DNA of 64,000 nucleotides from Bryopsis sp. KO-2023 (GCA_030272585.1 BSYQ01000001.1:8509001-8573000); one strand, 5' to 3'. Positions 47,087 to 59,500 are shown, counted from the stretch's first letter. A program made the numbers and translations. Notes: generated from the sequence alone by a model not told the origin.

Positions 47087-47287
47087 ATGAACGCGGCATC
47101 CCAAACGAACCAGAAGCCGGAGGATTTTGGAGCAGCTTTGGCGGGGCCGTGTTGGAAGGCAGCAGTCTACAGACAGTACGCTTTCTGGACCTCTAACAAA
47201 GATTTCGACGACGCAGAAAGCACAGCCTCAAACGACCCACAGGACGAACCGGCCAAGGACGACGAACCGGCCGAGAACGACGAATGA
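47087..47287 (+). CDS. Element A small leader ORF
   Basis: 66 codons starting 34 bp after the LTR; acidic C-terminal end (DEPAKDDEPAENDE). Its stop overlaps the next ORF's start as ATGA at 47284-47287, an arrangement that fits termination-reinitiation. It is in the same frame as the later Gag ORF. No domain recognised. Confidence 0.45.
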   Translation: MNAASQTNQKPEDFGAALAGPCWKAAVYRQYAFWTSNKDFDDAESTASNDPQDEPAKDDEPAENDE

Positions 47288-48423
47288 ACCACGGGGAGTT
47301 GCAACCGTACCAGGTCGCTCAGGCCGAGGATGGGTCTTCGGACGCCATGTCTCTCGCCACGGCCGAGGACGCGTTGCCCCACGGCAATATGTACGTCCAG
47401 CAGAACGTCCAACACTTCAACAATATCCACCACAACGTCCAGGTCGACGTGGAGCACCGGGTGGACGAGCGGCTCAACCAGATCCAGGTCGATGCAGGAG
47501 CCTGGGCCGAGAATACGCACGAAGGCCTGAAAGAAGCGCTCGACCAGATCAGATACGAGAACGCGGTCCTACAAGAAGAGGCCGAGCAGCGGCATCAAGC
47601 TCAGCTCGCGCAGCAACGGGCCGAGTTCAACCAGCGCTTGGAAGATCAGCGCCGCGATCTGGGCCGACTCACCACCGAGGCCGAACATCGACTCCATCTG
47701 TCCCAGCAACGTGCTGTGACCAAAGCCGAAGTCGAGGTACAACGTGCGGCGGCCAAAGCCGAGCAAGATCTACGGGTCCTGGACGCAGTTACCGAGCGAT
47801 TGGACCGAGAGTTGCTTTCTACCCGCACTGCGGTGGCCGAGGTGGACGAGAAGGTGAAGATGGACGACAAGAACCACGGCCAGAAGTTCGAAGAGCTGGT
47901 CGAGTTGTGGTCCAAGCAGGCTGTACCCGTACCGCCTCAAGCGAATGAGGGCAGGGTCACAGACTCAGACTGTGAGCCCTCAAACAGGGACTACGGGGCA
48001 GCTGGACCAAGCCGTCCAAATACCACCGTTCACGTCCCAAGGACCACCCGTCGCACCAGTACCACTTATCGCACCACAACCCGCACCACGACCCGTTATA
48101 CCAGTTCCCGGACCATCGAGACCACCCATCGTACCAGCACCAGGACCACCACGACCACGCGCTCCACCTGTACCGAGGCCAGCCCCAAGACCATTGAACC
48201 TCGGAGGAACGCCGTCACAGCCAGTTCCAGTTCCAGTGCCAGTTCCCGTGCCAGTTCCCCAACCGTCACTGCAGCCGGTCCCGTTGAACTCCGCGGCCCA
48301 AGATCCATTCGCAGCAATGGGTTCGTATGCGTCCGTAGGCCAACAGGACCCGTCAGCCAGGCGACGAGGGAACCGCGGACAAGGAGCCGGCGCTCCAGGA
48401 GGAGGAGGCGGGGGCGGCGATGA
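47284..48423 (+). CDS. Element A coiled-coil ORF upstream of Gag
   Basis: Residues ~60-215 form a long Gln/Glu/Arg-rich coiled coil (EEAEQRHQAQLAQQRAEFNQ and similar heptads). After codon ~221 (nt 47945) the frame becomes Thr/Arg/Ser-rich and overlaps the Pro-rich start of the Gag ORF in another frame, so the true product probably leaves this frame near 47945 by frameshifting or ends before it. Such a coiled coil is where an N-terminal Gag multimerisation region would be. Confidence 0.6.
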   Translation: MNHGELQPYQVAQAEDGSSDAMSLATAEDALPHGNMYVQQNVQHFNNIHHNVQVDVEHRVDERLNQIQVDAGAWAENTHEGLKEALDQIRYENAVLQEEAEQRHQAQLAQQRAEFNQRLEDQRRDLGRLTTEAEHRLHLSQQRAVTKAEVEVQRAAAKAEQDLRVLDAVTERLDRELLSTRTAVAEVDEKVKMDDKNHGQKFEELVELWSKQAVPVPPQANEGRVTDSDCEPSNRDYGAAGPSRPNTTVHVPRTTRRTSTTYRTTTRTTTRYTSSRTIETTHRTSTRTTTTTRSTCTEASPKTIEPRRNAVTASSSSSASSRASSPTVTAAGPVELRGPRSIRSNGFVCVRRPTGPVSQATREPRTRSRRSRRRRRGRR

Positions 48424-49480
48424 TCCGAACGATGACTATGGAGGCTTCGGACCACCACACGGTTCAGGAGGTGGCAGTGGACCACCAGGTGGACCAGGGG
48501 GTGGCGGCGGTCCACCAGGGGGACCGGGCGATGGGGGAATTCCACCTCATCTTCCTGTTCCACATGGGGGACCAGGTGATCCGGACGGCGACGATGGTGA
48601 TGATGATGGCGATGGTGGACCAAATCGACGCCGTGACCGCGGTGTTGGTCAGGTGTTACGTCAGCTGAAGCTTCAGATGCCGAAGCCGTTCTCAGGCGAC
48701 CAGGACGTCGGACCAACTGAGTGGCTACTCCTGATGGCGCGTTGGCTTCGCGCACACGACATCGAGGAACACCACTGGCTACGCGTACTCAGTGCGCACA
48801 CCAGCGGAGCCGCGAGTCGATGGATGAACCTCCAGGAGTTACGACTCGCTGAGGGACGACGTGCGCCATTTCAGAACTGGAACGCGTGGGCCGCTGAGCT
48901 CAGGCGTCAGTTCGAACCAACCACGGTCCAGGAACGCGCTCGCACGGAGTTACGTACCGTACGTCAGTCTGGTACGGTACACGATTATGTGCGGCGTTTC
49001 CAGGGCATATGCTTCAGGATACCCGAGATGACGGAGGCCGAGCAATTCTCTGCTTTCGTCAATGGTCTCCGTGAACCAATCCGGACCCAGGTGGCTGGAC
49101 ACGTACGACATTCCGTGGCCGACGCTGTGGAAATGGCCGAGCGCCTTGACGGCGTCCGAGCACTTCACCCCCAAGGGCACAATCCTGGTCATGGACGCAG
49201 ATGGGGCCGACGACCAGGCGCCAATCATCCTCGTGGACACGGTGGCCAAAACCGAGATCGTGTGAATGCTCTCGGTGCAGGACGCGGATTCCAACGAGGA
49301 CGGGGACGTGGAGGCGGACGATTTGGTGGCGGACGAGGTGGCGGTGGACGATTTGGAGGACGAAACAATGGGCAGCAACAAGGGCGAAATCGTACCATAC
49401 AGTGTTTTTTGTGCAATCAACGCGGACATGGGATCAGGGAGTGTCCCAAATATGATGCCGCGAAGAAGGCGATAAACTGA
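47945..49480 (+). CDS. gag: Element A Gag (capsid domain and CCHC zinc knuckle)
   Basis: 511 codons. Pro-rich then Gly-rich N-terminal 220 residues, followed by a retrotransposon capsid-type region ([71 protein letters not shown]), an RGG-rich stretch, and a single zinc knuckle [14 protein letters not shown]. Gag assembles the particle that packages the RNA. It starts inside the coiled-coil ORF in a different frame and ends 110 bp before pol, which is in yet another frame, so Pol is not made by simple readthrough. Confidence 0.9.
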   Translation: MRAGSQTQTVSPQTGTTGQLDQAVQIPPFTSQGPPVAPVPLIAPQPAPRPVIPVPGPSRPPIVPAPGPPRPRAPPVPRPAPRPLNLGGTPSQPVPVPVPVPVPVPQPSLQPVPLNSAAQDPFAAMGSYASVGQQDPSARRRGNRGQGAGAPGGGGGGGDDPNDDYGGFGPPHGSGGGSGPPGGPGGGGGPPGGPGDGGIPPHLPVPHGGPGDPDGDDGDDDGDGGPNRRRDRGVGQVLRQLKLQMPKPFSGDQDVGPTEWLLLMARWLRAHDIEEHHWLRVLSAHTSGAASRWMNLQELRLAEGRRAPFQNWNAWAAELRRQFEPTTVQERARTELRTVRQSGTVHDYVRRFQGICFRIPEMTEAEQFSAFVNGLREPIRTQVAGHVRHSVADAVEMAERLDGVRALHPQGHNPGHGRRWGRRPGANHPRGHGGQNRDRVNALGAGRGFQRGRGRGGGRFGGGRGGGGRFGGRNNGQQQGRNRTIQCFLCNQRGHGIRECPKYDAAKKAIN

Positions 49481-49590
49481 CCGTCCGGGACGCTGCATCG
49501 TCAGTCCCGGACGGACGATACGACGATGCAAGCAGGACGGCAGGAGGGGACCAGGGAATAAGGCAAAGATATGGGAGCAAGCAAACAAAT

Positions 49591-52500
49591 ATGGACCATG
49601 AGGAACGACAAGACGATGACAATGATGAGTTAGACTTCGAGCAGCCAGAATGTCCCACAGGGACGCGGCAGAGACGAGCATGGACGCCGTCCGACTTCGA
49701 AGTACCGCCAATGGCGACAGAAGTTGCTACAGGCGAAGCGGACACGAGTGCACACCTGCAGACGTCTTCAAGTGGCGAGCAGGACGTATCCGATAGCGAA
49801 AATGGAATGGAACCCCATGACGATACGTCAACTGGGGACGAGGGACGATCCGTACAGGACGACAATTTTGACTTTATGGGTCGAGCAGCCTGTGACGGAC
49901 CCCAAGGGCGATTTACTGGGTTTGAGATCAAAATCAAAATAGGAGGGAGTCCACTAATCGCGTATGTGGACTCCGGCAGTTGGGAAAATTATGTAAGTGG
50001 ACGAGTTCAAGCGGAACTGGACCTCAAGATGGACGGAGCCAACACCAAACGACTCGTGATGGCGGACGGGACGGAGCGACGTACGCTGGGACGCATTACG
50101 GGGGCGAAGTTCCGGAGTGGCGAAACGCAGTTCCGCTCGGACTTCGATGTCTTCCCGAACATGGCGTACGACGTCATTCTTGGCCTTCCCTGGCTAGTAG
50201 CAGAGAACCCCACACTGGACTTCCGACATCGTACCATCAGCGTCAAGCGCGGACAAGCCACCCTCACACTTCCGCTGAAATTTTCAGTGCGGCCCAAGCC
50301 GGCACAGGTGTTGAGTGTGGGAACCGCCATACCCACTTCGTCATCACTCATTCTACGAGATATGCAGCGAGGCGAATGTGAAGCCGTAATGGTGGTAGTC
50401 AACGATGTCGACGATGAAGATGATGCTAACCAGCCCGGACCAGAGCCCAAAGCAACCAGTACCAAGAAAGACGTTCATGACAGCGATGATGTGGCCAAAG
50501 TTTTACGCCCGGACCAGCCGGACGGGATCCAGCGACTCCTCAACATGTACCGACGAGTCTTCGCGTCCGACTTGCCAAAAGGCACGCCGCCGATAAGAAA
50601 CGGGCACGAATTCGAGATTGAACTCGAACCAGGGACGAAGCCGATATTTCGACCGATGTACAAACTCTCGCCAGCGGAACTGGCGGAAGTGAAGAAGCAG
50701 ACCGAGTACATGCTCGACCGAGAAATTATCCGGCCGTCGAAGAGCCCCTGGGGAGCCCCCATCTTATTTGCGGCCAAGAAGGACGGGGGGTTGCGGTTCT
50801 GCATCGATTACCGATGGCTGAACCAAAAGACCGTGAAGAACCGCTACCCCCTGCCCTTGCCGGACGAGTTGCTCGACAGGTTCCAAGGCGCACGGGTGTT
50901 TAGTCGACTCGACCTCCGTTCGGGTTACTGGCAGATGCCAATCCGAACGGAGGACCAACCAAAAACTGCGTTTCGAACGCGGTACGGGCATTATGAATAT
51001 AAGGTAGTCCCGTTCGGGTTGACAAACGCTCCGCCCCAGTTTATGTCGATGATAAATGACATATTCCGGGACTTCCATGACCAGTTTCTCGTCGTGTTCC
51101 TGGACGACCTAGTCGTCTATTCGAAAACGATGGAAGAACACGAGGAGCATCTGAGACTCGTCCTGGAGAAGCTGCGGGAGCATGGACTGTTTGCGAAAGC
51201 GTCCAAGTGCGCATTCGCTGTGTCCGAGTTGGACTTCGTAGGGCACTGGGTCACTGCAAATGGCATTTCGCCGCATCGCAGTAAGACCTCCGCGGTCCGC
51301 GACTGGCAGCCGTTACAGAACGTGGCAGAAGTCAGGAGCTTCCTCGGCCTGGTATCCTACTACAGGCGTTTTATTCGGGAATACGCACGCATCGCGGCCC
51401 CGATTCAGATGTTGGTCAAGAAGGACGTCGCATGGCAATGGGGTCCTCCTCAGCAGCAGGCGTTCGAGGAACTGAAGATGAAGCTCACCTCGGCCCCAGT
51501 TCTGAGGATCCCGGACCCAGCCAAGGCGTACACGGTCGTCACGGACGCGTCGGACATCGCGTTGGGTGCGACATTGATGCAGGAGGGGGACGACGGCCTC
51601 CAGCCCGTTGCTTTTCTCAGTCGCGGCCTCAACCCGGCCGAGAAGAAGTACTCGGCTTACGAGCGCGAACTACTCGGGATCTCGTACGCCCTGGCTCAGT
51701 GGCGTCACTATCTCGAGGGCGCTCCAGGAGGGGTCACCGTCCTCACGGACCATCAGCCGGCTACCCACTTTCTCCAGCAGAAGGTGTTGTCTCGTACCCA
51801 GACACGGTGGCTCAAGTATTTCCAGTCCATCATGCCAGTCATCAAGTACATCCCAGGACGAAGTAATGTGGTCGCGGACGCGCTTTCCAGGCGCACCCAC
51901 ATCTCGGCAATTTCGGAGGCCAAAATCTCGCCCGGGGAGGCTCAAGCTTGGCAGGATGCACTGGCGGAAGACCCGATCCTGAGCTCTATTCGGACCAAAC
52001 TGCAGGCTGGTGGATCCGTTTCTGATTATTCCCTTAGTCAGGACGGGTTGCTTCTCTACACCAGCCCGAACCCAGGAGCACTACCAAAGGTGGTGGTGCC
52101 ACGAACGAAACGCCAGGTGATTCTACACGATCACCACGACATACCAATGGCCGGTCACCCTGGAGTGGCTCGTACGGCCGACTTGGTGAGCCGAAAGTAC
52201 TGGTGGCGCGGATGGAGACGGGCCGTGGACCATTACGTTCGAACATGCAGCACGTGCCAGGTGATGAAGACGGACAACGCCAAGGCGAAGGGGTTGCTGA
52301 ACCCATTGCCCGTCCCCACCTACAAGTGGGAACAGGTCACCACGGACCTCATGACGGACCTTCCAGAGTCCCAGGGGTTCACGGCCGTGGCTGTATTCGT
52401 CGATAGGCTCACGAAGTTCTGCAAGTTCGTCCCGTGTTCCAAGGAAGTGACGGCCCAAGGATACGCTGACATGTTCTTCAAACATGTGTTCCCCACGTTC

Positions 52501-53421
52501 GGAATACCGAGCGTGATCATCTCGGACCGAGACCCGAGGTTCACCAGCCAGTTCTGGAAGGAGCTGTTCCGGTTGCTTGGGTCCTCGTTGAAGATGTCAA
52601 CAGCGTTCCATCCTCAGACTGACGGACAGTCCGAGGTTACAATCCGGACCTTGGAGAACTTTCTACGTCCCTACGTGGAAGCAAGGCCGGACGGGTGGGC
52701 GAAACTACTGAACACGGCCGAGTTCGCAGCTAACAACGCTACGAACGCTTCGACTGGCTATTCGCCGTTCTACCTCATGTACGGCCAGCACCCTCGTGCC
52801 CTCGAAGTGTACCGTCCGAAGTCGATTGTGGAAGCGGCGGACGCAATGGTGGCGCGAATGGATGAGGAGATGAACGAAGCGAAGAAGAACTACAAACTGG
52901 CCCAGGACCGCATGGCAGAGAACGCGAACAGGGAGCGCAGACATGTCGAGTTCCAAGTCGGCCAGGAAGTCTGTCTTCGTTCATCACACATCCCACTGGC
53001 GATTACAAAGCACCTGCCCTCGAAGATTCGAAGAAAGTATGTGGGGCCATTCAAGATCGAGAAGGTGATCTCTCCGGTGGCTTATCGTTTGACGCTACCG
53101 AGTACATGGCGCCTGCATCCCACGTTCCACATCTCAAAGCTGAAGGAGTTCCGTCGTTCGTCCGAGTTCGTACGTGACGTCGAACCAGGACCAGTACTCA
53201 CGGACGAGTTAACGGGACAGCTTGAGTACGAGGTGGAGAGCATACTTCGATCAAAGGGAACGGGCAAGCGAAAGAGGTACCTCGTACTATGGAAGGGGTA
53301 CCCACTACATGAGGCGACGTGGGAGCCAGAGGAGAACTTCACGAGTGCGGCTGACCTACTGGCCGACTTCATCGTCAAGGAGGCTCGTACGCGACGCACG
53401 CGTGGTCGTAACCGTACCTGA
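49591..53421 (+). CDS. pol: Element A Pol polyprotein (PR-RT-RH-IN-chromodomain)
   Basis: 1,276 residues, intact. Aspartic protease with D127-S-G and DVILGLPWL (residues ~195-202); reverse transcriptase ~355-530 with FLDD (503-506); RNase H ~640-767 ([14 protein letters not shown], ending VVADALSR); integrase with HHCC zinc region (GHPG...CSTC) and DDE residues D919, D979, E1015 at the expected 35-residue D-E spacing; C-terminal chromodomain with [21 protein letters not shown] chromodomain after integrase defines chromoviruses and directs integration to marked chromatin. The ~125-residue N-terminal lead before the protease is acidic and without known domain. Confidence 0.95.
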   Translation: MDHEERQDDDNDELDFEQPECPTGTRQRRAWTPSDFEVPPMATEVATGEADTSAHLQTSSSGEQDVSDSENGMEPHDDTSTGDEGRSVQDDNFDFMGRAACDGPQGRFTGFEIKIKIGGSPLIAYVDSGSWENYVSGRVQAELDLKMDGANTKRLVMADGTERRTLGRITGAKFRSGETQFRSDFDVFPNMAYDVILGLPWLVAENPTLDFRHRTISVKRGQATLTLPLKFSVRPKPAQVLSVGTAIPTSSSLILRDMQRGECEAVMVVVNDVDDEDDANQPGPEPKATSTKKDVHDSDDVAKVLRPDQPDGIQRLLNMYRRVFASDLPKGTPPIRNGHEFEIELEPGTKPIFRPMYKLSPAELAEVKKQTEYMLDREIIRPSKSPWGAPILFAAKKDGGLRFCIDYRWLNQKTVKNRYPLPLPDELLDRFQGARVFSRLDLRSGYWQMPIRTEDQPKTAFRTRYGHYEYKVVPFGLTNAPPQFMSMINDIFRDFHDQFLVVFLDDLVVYSKTMEEHEEHLRLVLEKLREHGLFAKASKCAFAVSELDFVGHWVTANGISPHRSKTSAVRDWQPLQNVAEVRSFLGLVSYYRRFIREYARIAAPIQMLVKKDVAWQWGPPQQQAFEELKMKLTSAPVLRIPDPAKAYTVVTDASDIALGATLMQEGDDGLQPVAFLSRGLNPAEKKYSAYERELLGISYALAQWRHYLEGAPGGVTVLTDHQPATHFLQQKVLSRTQTRWLKYFQSIMPVIKYIPGRSNVVADALSRRTHISAISEAKISPGEAQAWQDALAEDPILSSIRTKLQAGGSVSDYSLSQDGLLLYTSPNPGALPKVVVPRTKRQVILHDHHDIPMAGHPGVARTADLVSRKYWWRGWRRAVDHYVRTCSTCQVMKTDNAKAKGLLNPLPVPTYKWEQVTTDLMTDLPESQGFTAVAVFVDRLTKFCKFVPCSKEVTAQGYADMFFKHVFPTFGIPSVIISDRDPRFTSQFWKELFRLLGSSLKMSTAFHPQTDGQSEVTIRTLENFLRPYVEARPDGWAKLLNTAEFAANNATNASTGYSPFYLMYGQHPRALEVYRPKSIVEAADAMVARMDEEMNEAKKNYKLAQDRMAENANRERRHVEFQVGQEVCLRSSHIPLAITKHLPSKIRRKYVGPFKIEKVISPVAYRLTLPSTWRLHPTFHISKLKEFRRSSEFVRDVEPGPVLTDELTGQLEYEVESILRSKGTGKRKRYLVLWKGYPLHEATWEPEENFTSAADLLADFIVKEARTRRTRGRNRT

Positions 53422-53740
53422 AGCAGCGATACCCGTACGAGGAGGGTGGAGACGGATTGAGTGCAAAGTCAGCTCGTCCCAGTGAATGGCCGGTATGGGA
53501 CGGAACGAGTTCACTGCCACGAGTCTGACGAGGTGTCTCCAGCTCGTACGAACTGTCATGGACGGACGACACGTCAAGACGTACCGTGAGGTGACGTATG
53601 CGAAAGTAAGGGAATAAGAGAAGGGTAACCGGGGAGGTTACCTACCAGCACTTTTGTTATCAACCGGTACCAGATCGGAGCGCCAAAGGAAAATAGGAAG
53701 GAAAGGGAGAAGGCTTGTTCGGACCAGAATCACACCAAAG

Positions 53741-55174
53741 ATGGCGACCTTCCTGGAAATGGCCCAGAATATGCAGACGGAGAAGGAGGAGTTGGAACGC
53801 AAGTTGGCGGAGGAAACTGCGAGGGCGGAATCAGCGGAGAAAAAGATCACGGAATTGGAAGCCGAGTTGGCGAAGGTTAAAGCGGACAAGACGGTCGACG
53901 AGCTGAAAACCGAGCTGGAAAAGATCAAAGGAGAAAAAGATGTGGCCGAGACGGAATTGGAAACGGTCAAGCGTCAGCTCGAGGGCGCAAAGAAGGAGGC
54001 GGAGCTGGCGAGTATGCTGCAACGCGGAGCGCTCGACAGGGAGAACCGGGAGAAGAAATTGAGACAGTCCGACGCGAAGGACGCCCAGGAGAGGATGAAA
54101 CTCGTGGTCCAAGCCGCAGGCGAGGTGGATAACCAGCGAGTGGCCAGCATTCGCAGGACCCTCGAGGAGGCTTGGACCAGCATCGACATCACCCTCACCA
54201 CAGGCACAGATGCCCTTTCGGTCGGACGACCCGCGCAGGAAGCTTCCAGGGTTGCGCCGACGGTTCCACCGTCCCAGCAATTACAACCCAGTGGCGACGT
54301 GAGCAATGAGAGATCTCTTCTGTCACCAACGGAACTCTCCGGCTTCCTGGCTACTCCGCGCATCCTTCCACCACCCGAGACCACCACCAAGCCACGTCCA
54401 GTGACGCCAGTACCTCGTCCCGACACATGCGCCAGCAGTGACGACGAGGGACCACCAGCGGAATTGGGACAGCCACTTCCAGTGACGTCTCCAGTTCCAA
54501 ACCGTCCCAGGACAAAGCGCAATCGCATTTTGGACCCCAGCAGGGTTCCACTGCGCCATGGGAAGTTCGTCACACCGGTCCCAGTGGCTACTGAGACGGT
54601 CATCCAGGACGAAAGTGGAGGAACGTCAGTCGACACGACCTCCACGCCACAACCGGCGAATACCCCAAAGGCACTTCCAAGCACCCCAACGGCGACCACG
54701 ACGACCCGGACTCCAACCCAGGTTACTGGAGGACCAGCGGATGGGGGAGGCATCCCCATCTGTCCTGCGTGCTCGGCCACGGGGAGGCCGGTGAGGGAGC
54801 TCTACGACCGCGTGATCGGTTGTGGGAAGCACCTCACGTGCCTCTCCCATAACGCCGGCCTCCGCCTGGCCGCGCGCGCCGTACGGTTTCACCGCCAGGA
54901 CGGGTTTTTCCCGGAACCGGAGGATGTCCTCCAGGACTCGCGTACCCCGATGCTTGGGGACGACGTCCTCTTGGTGCCTGGCTTGGATGAGCCGTTTCCC
55001 GCAAGCGAGTGTCCGGCTTGCTACAAACGCGAGCTCGGTACGGAGTGGACCGGCCGCTTAAAGGACATCATAAATGCATATGGGAAATTGTATTACGAAC
55101 GCACTGGTCTCGAACCCCCTCACGTTCCTAAAGAGGGGTCGCGAAAAAGGCGCGCACAGGGGGCACCGGAGTGA
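53741..55174 (+). CDS. Element A extra ORF after pol
   Basis: 477 residues from ATG 53741, same strand, 319 bp after pol and 300 bp before the 3' LTR. Residues 1-~150 are a strong coiled coil (KEELERKLAEETARAESAEK and more). A Pro/Thr/Ser-rich middle follows (PATPT/TPVPRP type). The last ~130 residues have paired cysteines (ICPAC, CGKHLTC, ECPAC) and look like a folded zinc-binding domain. No signal peptide or membrane helix is present, so it is not an envelope-type protein. Composition matches the rest of element A, so it is not a recent host capture. Function unknown; RNA/DNA binding or a Gag-like accessory role are guesses. Confidence 0.8.
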   Translation: MATFLEMAQNMQTEKEELERKLAEETARAESAEKKITELEAELAKVKADKTVDELKTELEKIKGEKDVAETELETVKRQLEGAKKEAELASMLQRGALDRENREKKLRQSDAKDAQERMKLVVQAAGEVDNQRVASIRRTLEEAWTSIDITLTTGTDALSVGRPAQEASRVAPTVPPSQQLQPSGDVSNERSLLSPTELSGFLATPRILPPPETTTKPRPVTPVPRPDTCASSDDEGPPAELGQPLPVTSPVPNRPRTKRNRILDPSRVPLRHGKFVTPVPVATETVIQDESGGTSVDTTSTPQPANTPKALPSTPTATTTTRTPTQVTGGPADGGGIPICPACSATGRPVRELYDRVIGCGKHLTCLSHNAGLRLAARAVRFHRQDGFFPEPEDVLQDSRTPMLGDDVLLVPGLDEPFPASECPACYKRELGTEWTGRLKDIINAYGKLYYERTGLEPPHVPKEGSRKRRAQGAPE

Positions 55175-55460
55175 ATTGATGGGTTTTCTTGTTATGGTTT
55201 GGTTTCGTTCGGTATTCGGTTCGGGGTTTTTCGTTTCGTGGGTTCTTTTGTGAAAGCGTCGGGGACGCTGTGGAACGGTTTTCTTTATTGACTTCTTTTT
55301 GTGAGTTCGGGTTGAACAGTATCGAACAGGGTTTTTCGGGTTATTCTCTTTTGCAGAAACACTGGGACTGGTTGGGACAAACATTCGAACAGGTTATTGG
55401 GTTATTTTTGTGTAAGGATTATGGAGACGAACTGTCGGCTTCGCGGGACGCGAAGTCATT

Positions 55461-55470
55461 GGGGGGGGGA
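55461..55470 (+). other. Polypurine tract of element A
   Basis: ggggggggga followed by ctagt directly before the 3' LTR. Confidence 0.75.
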
Positions 55471-55475
55471 CTAGT

Positions 55476-55626
55476 TGATATGAACCTCTGACTCATCAGT
55501 CCGTCCAGAAGATACAGCTGGACGGGGACGGTTCGAGATGTGAGATCTCGTACCGTCCCAGAGGCCATATAACGCGGTCCAGCGTTCCCCACCGCAGTTC
55601 TTTCCTTTTCGCAAGTTAACTATCGT
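55476..55626 (+). repeat. 3' LTR of element A, first part
   Basis: First 151 bp of the LTR; interrupted by element B after atcgt and resumed at 62180. Confidence 0.95.
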
Positions 55627-55838
55627 TGTAGAGGGTCACTTTGTTAACGAGAGGGAGTCAAGTCGTGTGGGAGGAGTGGTCGGAGTCACAAGCTCTATCG
55701 AGCGTCAATGTCTTACACAGGTCAAAATACGGTCCTCGATACAATCCCAATAGTGCCCTTTATCCTAACTCTATGTCGGATACCGAGAAAGTCAATCACG
55801 TGGCTCTAACTAGCCCGAAAATCAATGACCCGACTACA
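55627..55838 (-). repeat. 3' LTR of element B
   Basis: 212 bp. Nearly identical to 61963-62174 except for a block of differences in the ~40 bp at 55640-55680. Confidence 0.95.
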
Positions 55839-56569
55839 ATCCCCTCCACCTCACCGACTAAACTCCAGTCAGGCGAGTGAGGTCACATCTATCAAAATCC
55901 AAAAGAGCAACTCAGGATCGTATCCAAAAATAGTTCAGTTCAAAGTCCGTCAAAAGTCCGAATCCGAATCAATCCGAGAATAGAAAGAAAAACGTCCCAC
56001 TATCTCGTTCTCTCAAGCGAGCCAATCCCAAAAGGCAAAGCTCAGCTCATTTCATTCTAGCCCACTCGAGTTCGAATCCAGCCCAAGTCAATTCAATAAA
56101 CAGTCAATCAATCAATGTCCCACTGACTCCCAGCTAGCAAATAAACAGTTCACAGCCAGCACTCTAGCAAACTCCCCTCCAGAAACATAATCAAAACATT
56201 CAAAGTCCAGGAAGTGCTAGGGAGTACAGGAAAATCAAAACACAGGAATCCAGTCCCTAGAATCCCAAATGTTCCAGTAAAAATAAGAAATCCCCAGTCA
56301 ATAAACAATCAGGTCATTCAGGTTTCAAAACACTAGCCTCTTCCCAGGCTACCCAAATTCGATTTTCTTTTCACTTCCTTTTCGAATCCTCTTTTCTAAA
56401 AACTTCCACTTCGACTTCGATCGGTTTCCAGCGACTTACCCAAAGCAGTCTGCGGTCGCCTAGCGGTAGTACCCATCACGCAATCCGATAACCGCCCCCT
56501 CGCGATCCGTCAGTCTGTAGGTATTCCGGTCGTCCTTCGCCTCGATCGTCGTAAAGTCGTCACCACCAA
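55839..56569 (-). other. Element B 3' untranslated region and polypurine tract
   Basis: No ORF. On the minus strand the bases before the 3' LTR read cggtgaggtggaggggat, a suitable polypurine tract. Confidence 0.65.
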
Positions 56570-59500
56570 TCACGTCCGCCCCCGAAGGATAGCTTCTTCC
56601 TTCGTAGGCTGGAGTCCGACCAGTTGGTGGTATGCCGCCACCCTTTCTGACGCGTTAACCAAGTGCTTCCACGGCTCCCAGGAATCGTGTTCGATCCCAT
56701 AGCCGACCCAGCGAATCAGATATCTCCTCGTCACCTTCCGTCCTCGTTTCGTTTCCTTGTGATCCAGCACCCTCTCGACTTCGTATTCGAGTTCCTCTTC
56801 ATTAATCACCGGTGCTGGCGGCTCTGGCTCAGGTCGTCGAAAGTCTGACGACTCCTTAAATTCCCGCAATCTCACAATATGGAAAACGTCGTGAATTTTC
56901 CACGTCTCTGGTAACTTGAGCTTGTAGGCAACCTTTCCGACTCTTGCGACCACCTCAAACGGTCCCACGAAACGTGGTCCGAGCTTCGGCGAAATCCCGC
57001 TGCCAGCAAATGACAGATTCTGGGTCGTCAGCAAAACTCGTTCTCCAACCGCGAACTCTTCTTCACGTCGCGACTTGTCGGCATACTTCCGTTGCCTCTC
57101 CTGAGCTTGTTTCCACAGTTGTTTAGCCAAATCCAAGTCATTCTTCATGTTCGACAGAATGTCGTGCACGCCGCGAATCTCGCTCTCGACGCGTCGACCT
57201 CCGATAAGCGCCATCGGCACTAACGGGTGCTCCCCTGAGTTTAAGTAAAACGGCGTGTGGCCAGTCGACGTATGCTTCCCATTGTTATACGCGAATTCGG
57301 CGGCAGGTAGCCTCTCGTCCCAATCGCGTCGTCGAGCGTCGACATAGCATCTTAACGTCTCCTCGAGCACACGGTTCATTCTTTCTGTTTGGCCGTCGGT
57401 TTGCGGGTGGAACGCCGAACTCATCTTCAAAGACGTCCCACTCAGCTCCATTAGTCGTCGCCAGAATGCCGAGACGAAACGACTATCGCGGTCCGACACT
57501 AAACTCGTCGGCATCCCGTGGTGTCGCCACACCTCTCTGAAGAATATGTCCGCCAAATCCTTGGCAGACGCGCTCGTCGACGTCGGTATGAAGTGCGTCA
57601 TTTTGCTCAGCCGGTCGACGAACACCACAATCGCCGAATGCCCTCGTTCTGTTTCCGGAAGCTGCACGATCAAGTCGAGACTGACCGACTCCCAGCGTCG
57701 TTCCGGTATCGAGAGCGGCTGCAGCTTCCCAGCTGGAAGCTTCGCTTCTGCTTTAGATTTCTGGCATTTAGGACATGTTCTGCAATATTCAGCAACATCC
57801 TTATCCAATCTTCTCCAGTAAAAATATCTCTTGATTAGATCAAGAGTCCTTTCTCTGCCCTTGTGGCCTGCCACGGCTGAGTCATGTGCCTCTTTCAGGA
57901 CATCATGTCTGATGGATGTAGGAATGACTAATTGCCCAGTTTTCTTCATGAGAGTTCCTTCATGTAACTTGAATTGTTTGATGACATTTGCATCCTGTTT
58001 CTCCAGTAGTTCCTTGATGTTGATGCAATATCCATCCTTTCCTTGCTCAGTTCTGATCTTTTCTCTTGGTATCTTCACTTGTTCCACTTGACTTCTTGTC
58101 AACACATTCAGGGATGGGGCTCCTCCATCCATAGTTTGATTCTGTGCCATGTTTGCCTCCATTCTGCAACTGTCTGCATCATTTACCAGTCGCTGTCCAA
58201 GTGGTCTTAACTTCTCAGGGATCCCTTCAGAATCCTCTCCAGAAGACCAACATTTCAACTCAGTTGTCTGTGGATTAATCCTTACTTCTTTCTTGGACTT
58301 TTCCTCACCCTTAGGTGGTTTTAGAGCTGCCACTGGACCTTCATTCAACTCCTCAGTCGAAATTCCAGTCTTTTCTGGTTTGCTTGTGTCAGGGGTGTTC
58401 CTTTCATCTCCCCCTCCATTTCTTTTGTTCTTTTGTTCCAGTGGTAGCCCCAAAGGCTTCTCTACATCTGTGCAATCCCCAGCACCAGATGTCTCCAGCA
58501 GTTTGTTTATTTCAGTCTGTGATAGCTTGTCCCCAGTTTGCTTCTCAATCAGACTCCCTTGTTCAGTTTGGTTGATATTTGGTTTTGGTTCTCTGTTGGG
58601 TGTTTGGAGAGAACTAAGTCCCCCCTCCTGTTCCATTGTTTTCTGATTCTGTAGTCCTTTTTCTGCCTGTTTTCCTTGGTGGTCATTCGACTCATTCGCC
58701 TTCAGTAATGTTCTGTTTTCCGCTTCTGCAACTTTTCGACCAACCCATTCGCTTCTCCACGTCTCAATTACTTTGCCTGACGACTTCTGTTGGGCTGACG
58801 ACTCCTCATCCCCTCCTGAACTCAATCCAGAACTCCGATTGGGTTGAGGACACCTACTCAAGGCGTCGGCCACAACGTTGTCCGTCCCTTTTATGTGCAC
58901 AGTGTCGAAGTCGAACGGTGCTAGGAACTGCGTCCATCGCACTTGTCTCCGAGTCAATCCTTTCTGAGTGTCGAGCCAAACCAAACTCGCATTATCTGTT
59001 CGCAAAACGAAGTGCCGCCCCTCCAGATATGTGCGCCATTTTTTTAGGCAATGCACAATCGCAAGGAGCTCCTGCTCGTGAACAGGATAGTTCTGTTCGG
59101 CCTCCGTGAACTTGTGTGACTCAAAACAAATAGGGTGTAACCCTTTTTCCGTTCGCTGCATTAGAACACCACCGATGCCAGCTTGCGACGCATCTGTCGC
59201 CACCACCACTGGAAGTTCGTCGTCGAAGTGCTTCAGCACTGGCGTCGTTGTCATAGCCGTTTTTAAAGACTCGAAAGCCTGCCGCTCCAGCCGTCCCCAA
59301 TTCCAACCATTGTGTTTTTTCGTTAGATTCGTCAAAGGGGCAGCGAGCACCGAAAAGTCCCTGACGAACCTTCGGTAAAACGAACACAGTCCTAAGAAAC
59401 TGCGAACGTCGTGTACAGACTTCGGCGTCGGCCATTCTGTTATCGACTTAATCTTCTCCGCCGTGGGGTAAGTTCCATCCCGTTCCAGCCACGTTCCCAG

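Noticed and set aside
48950..49937. Minus-strand frames of 167-253 codons in the gag-pol junction of element A
   Set aside because: Shadow frames of GC-rich Gag/Pol coding sequence; no motif and no element-like position.
58149..59109. Plus-strand frames of 86-165 codons inside element B
   Set aside because: They are antisense to the intact polyprotein, Ser/Leu/Phe-rich, and arise from the polar linker on the other strand.
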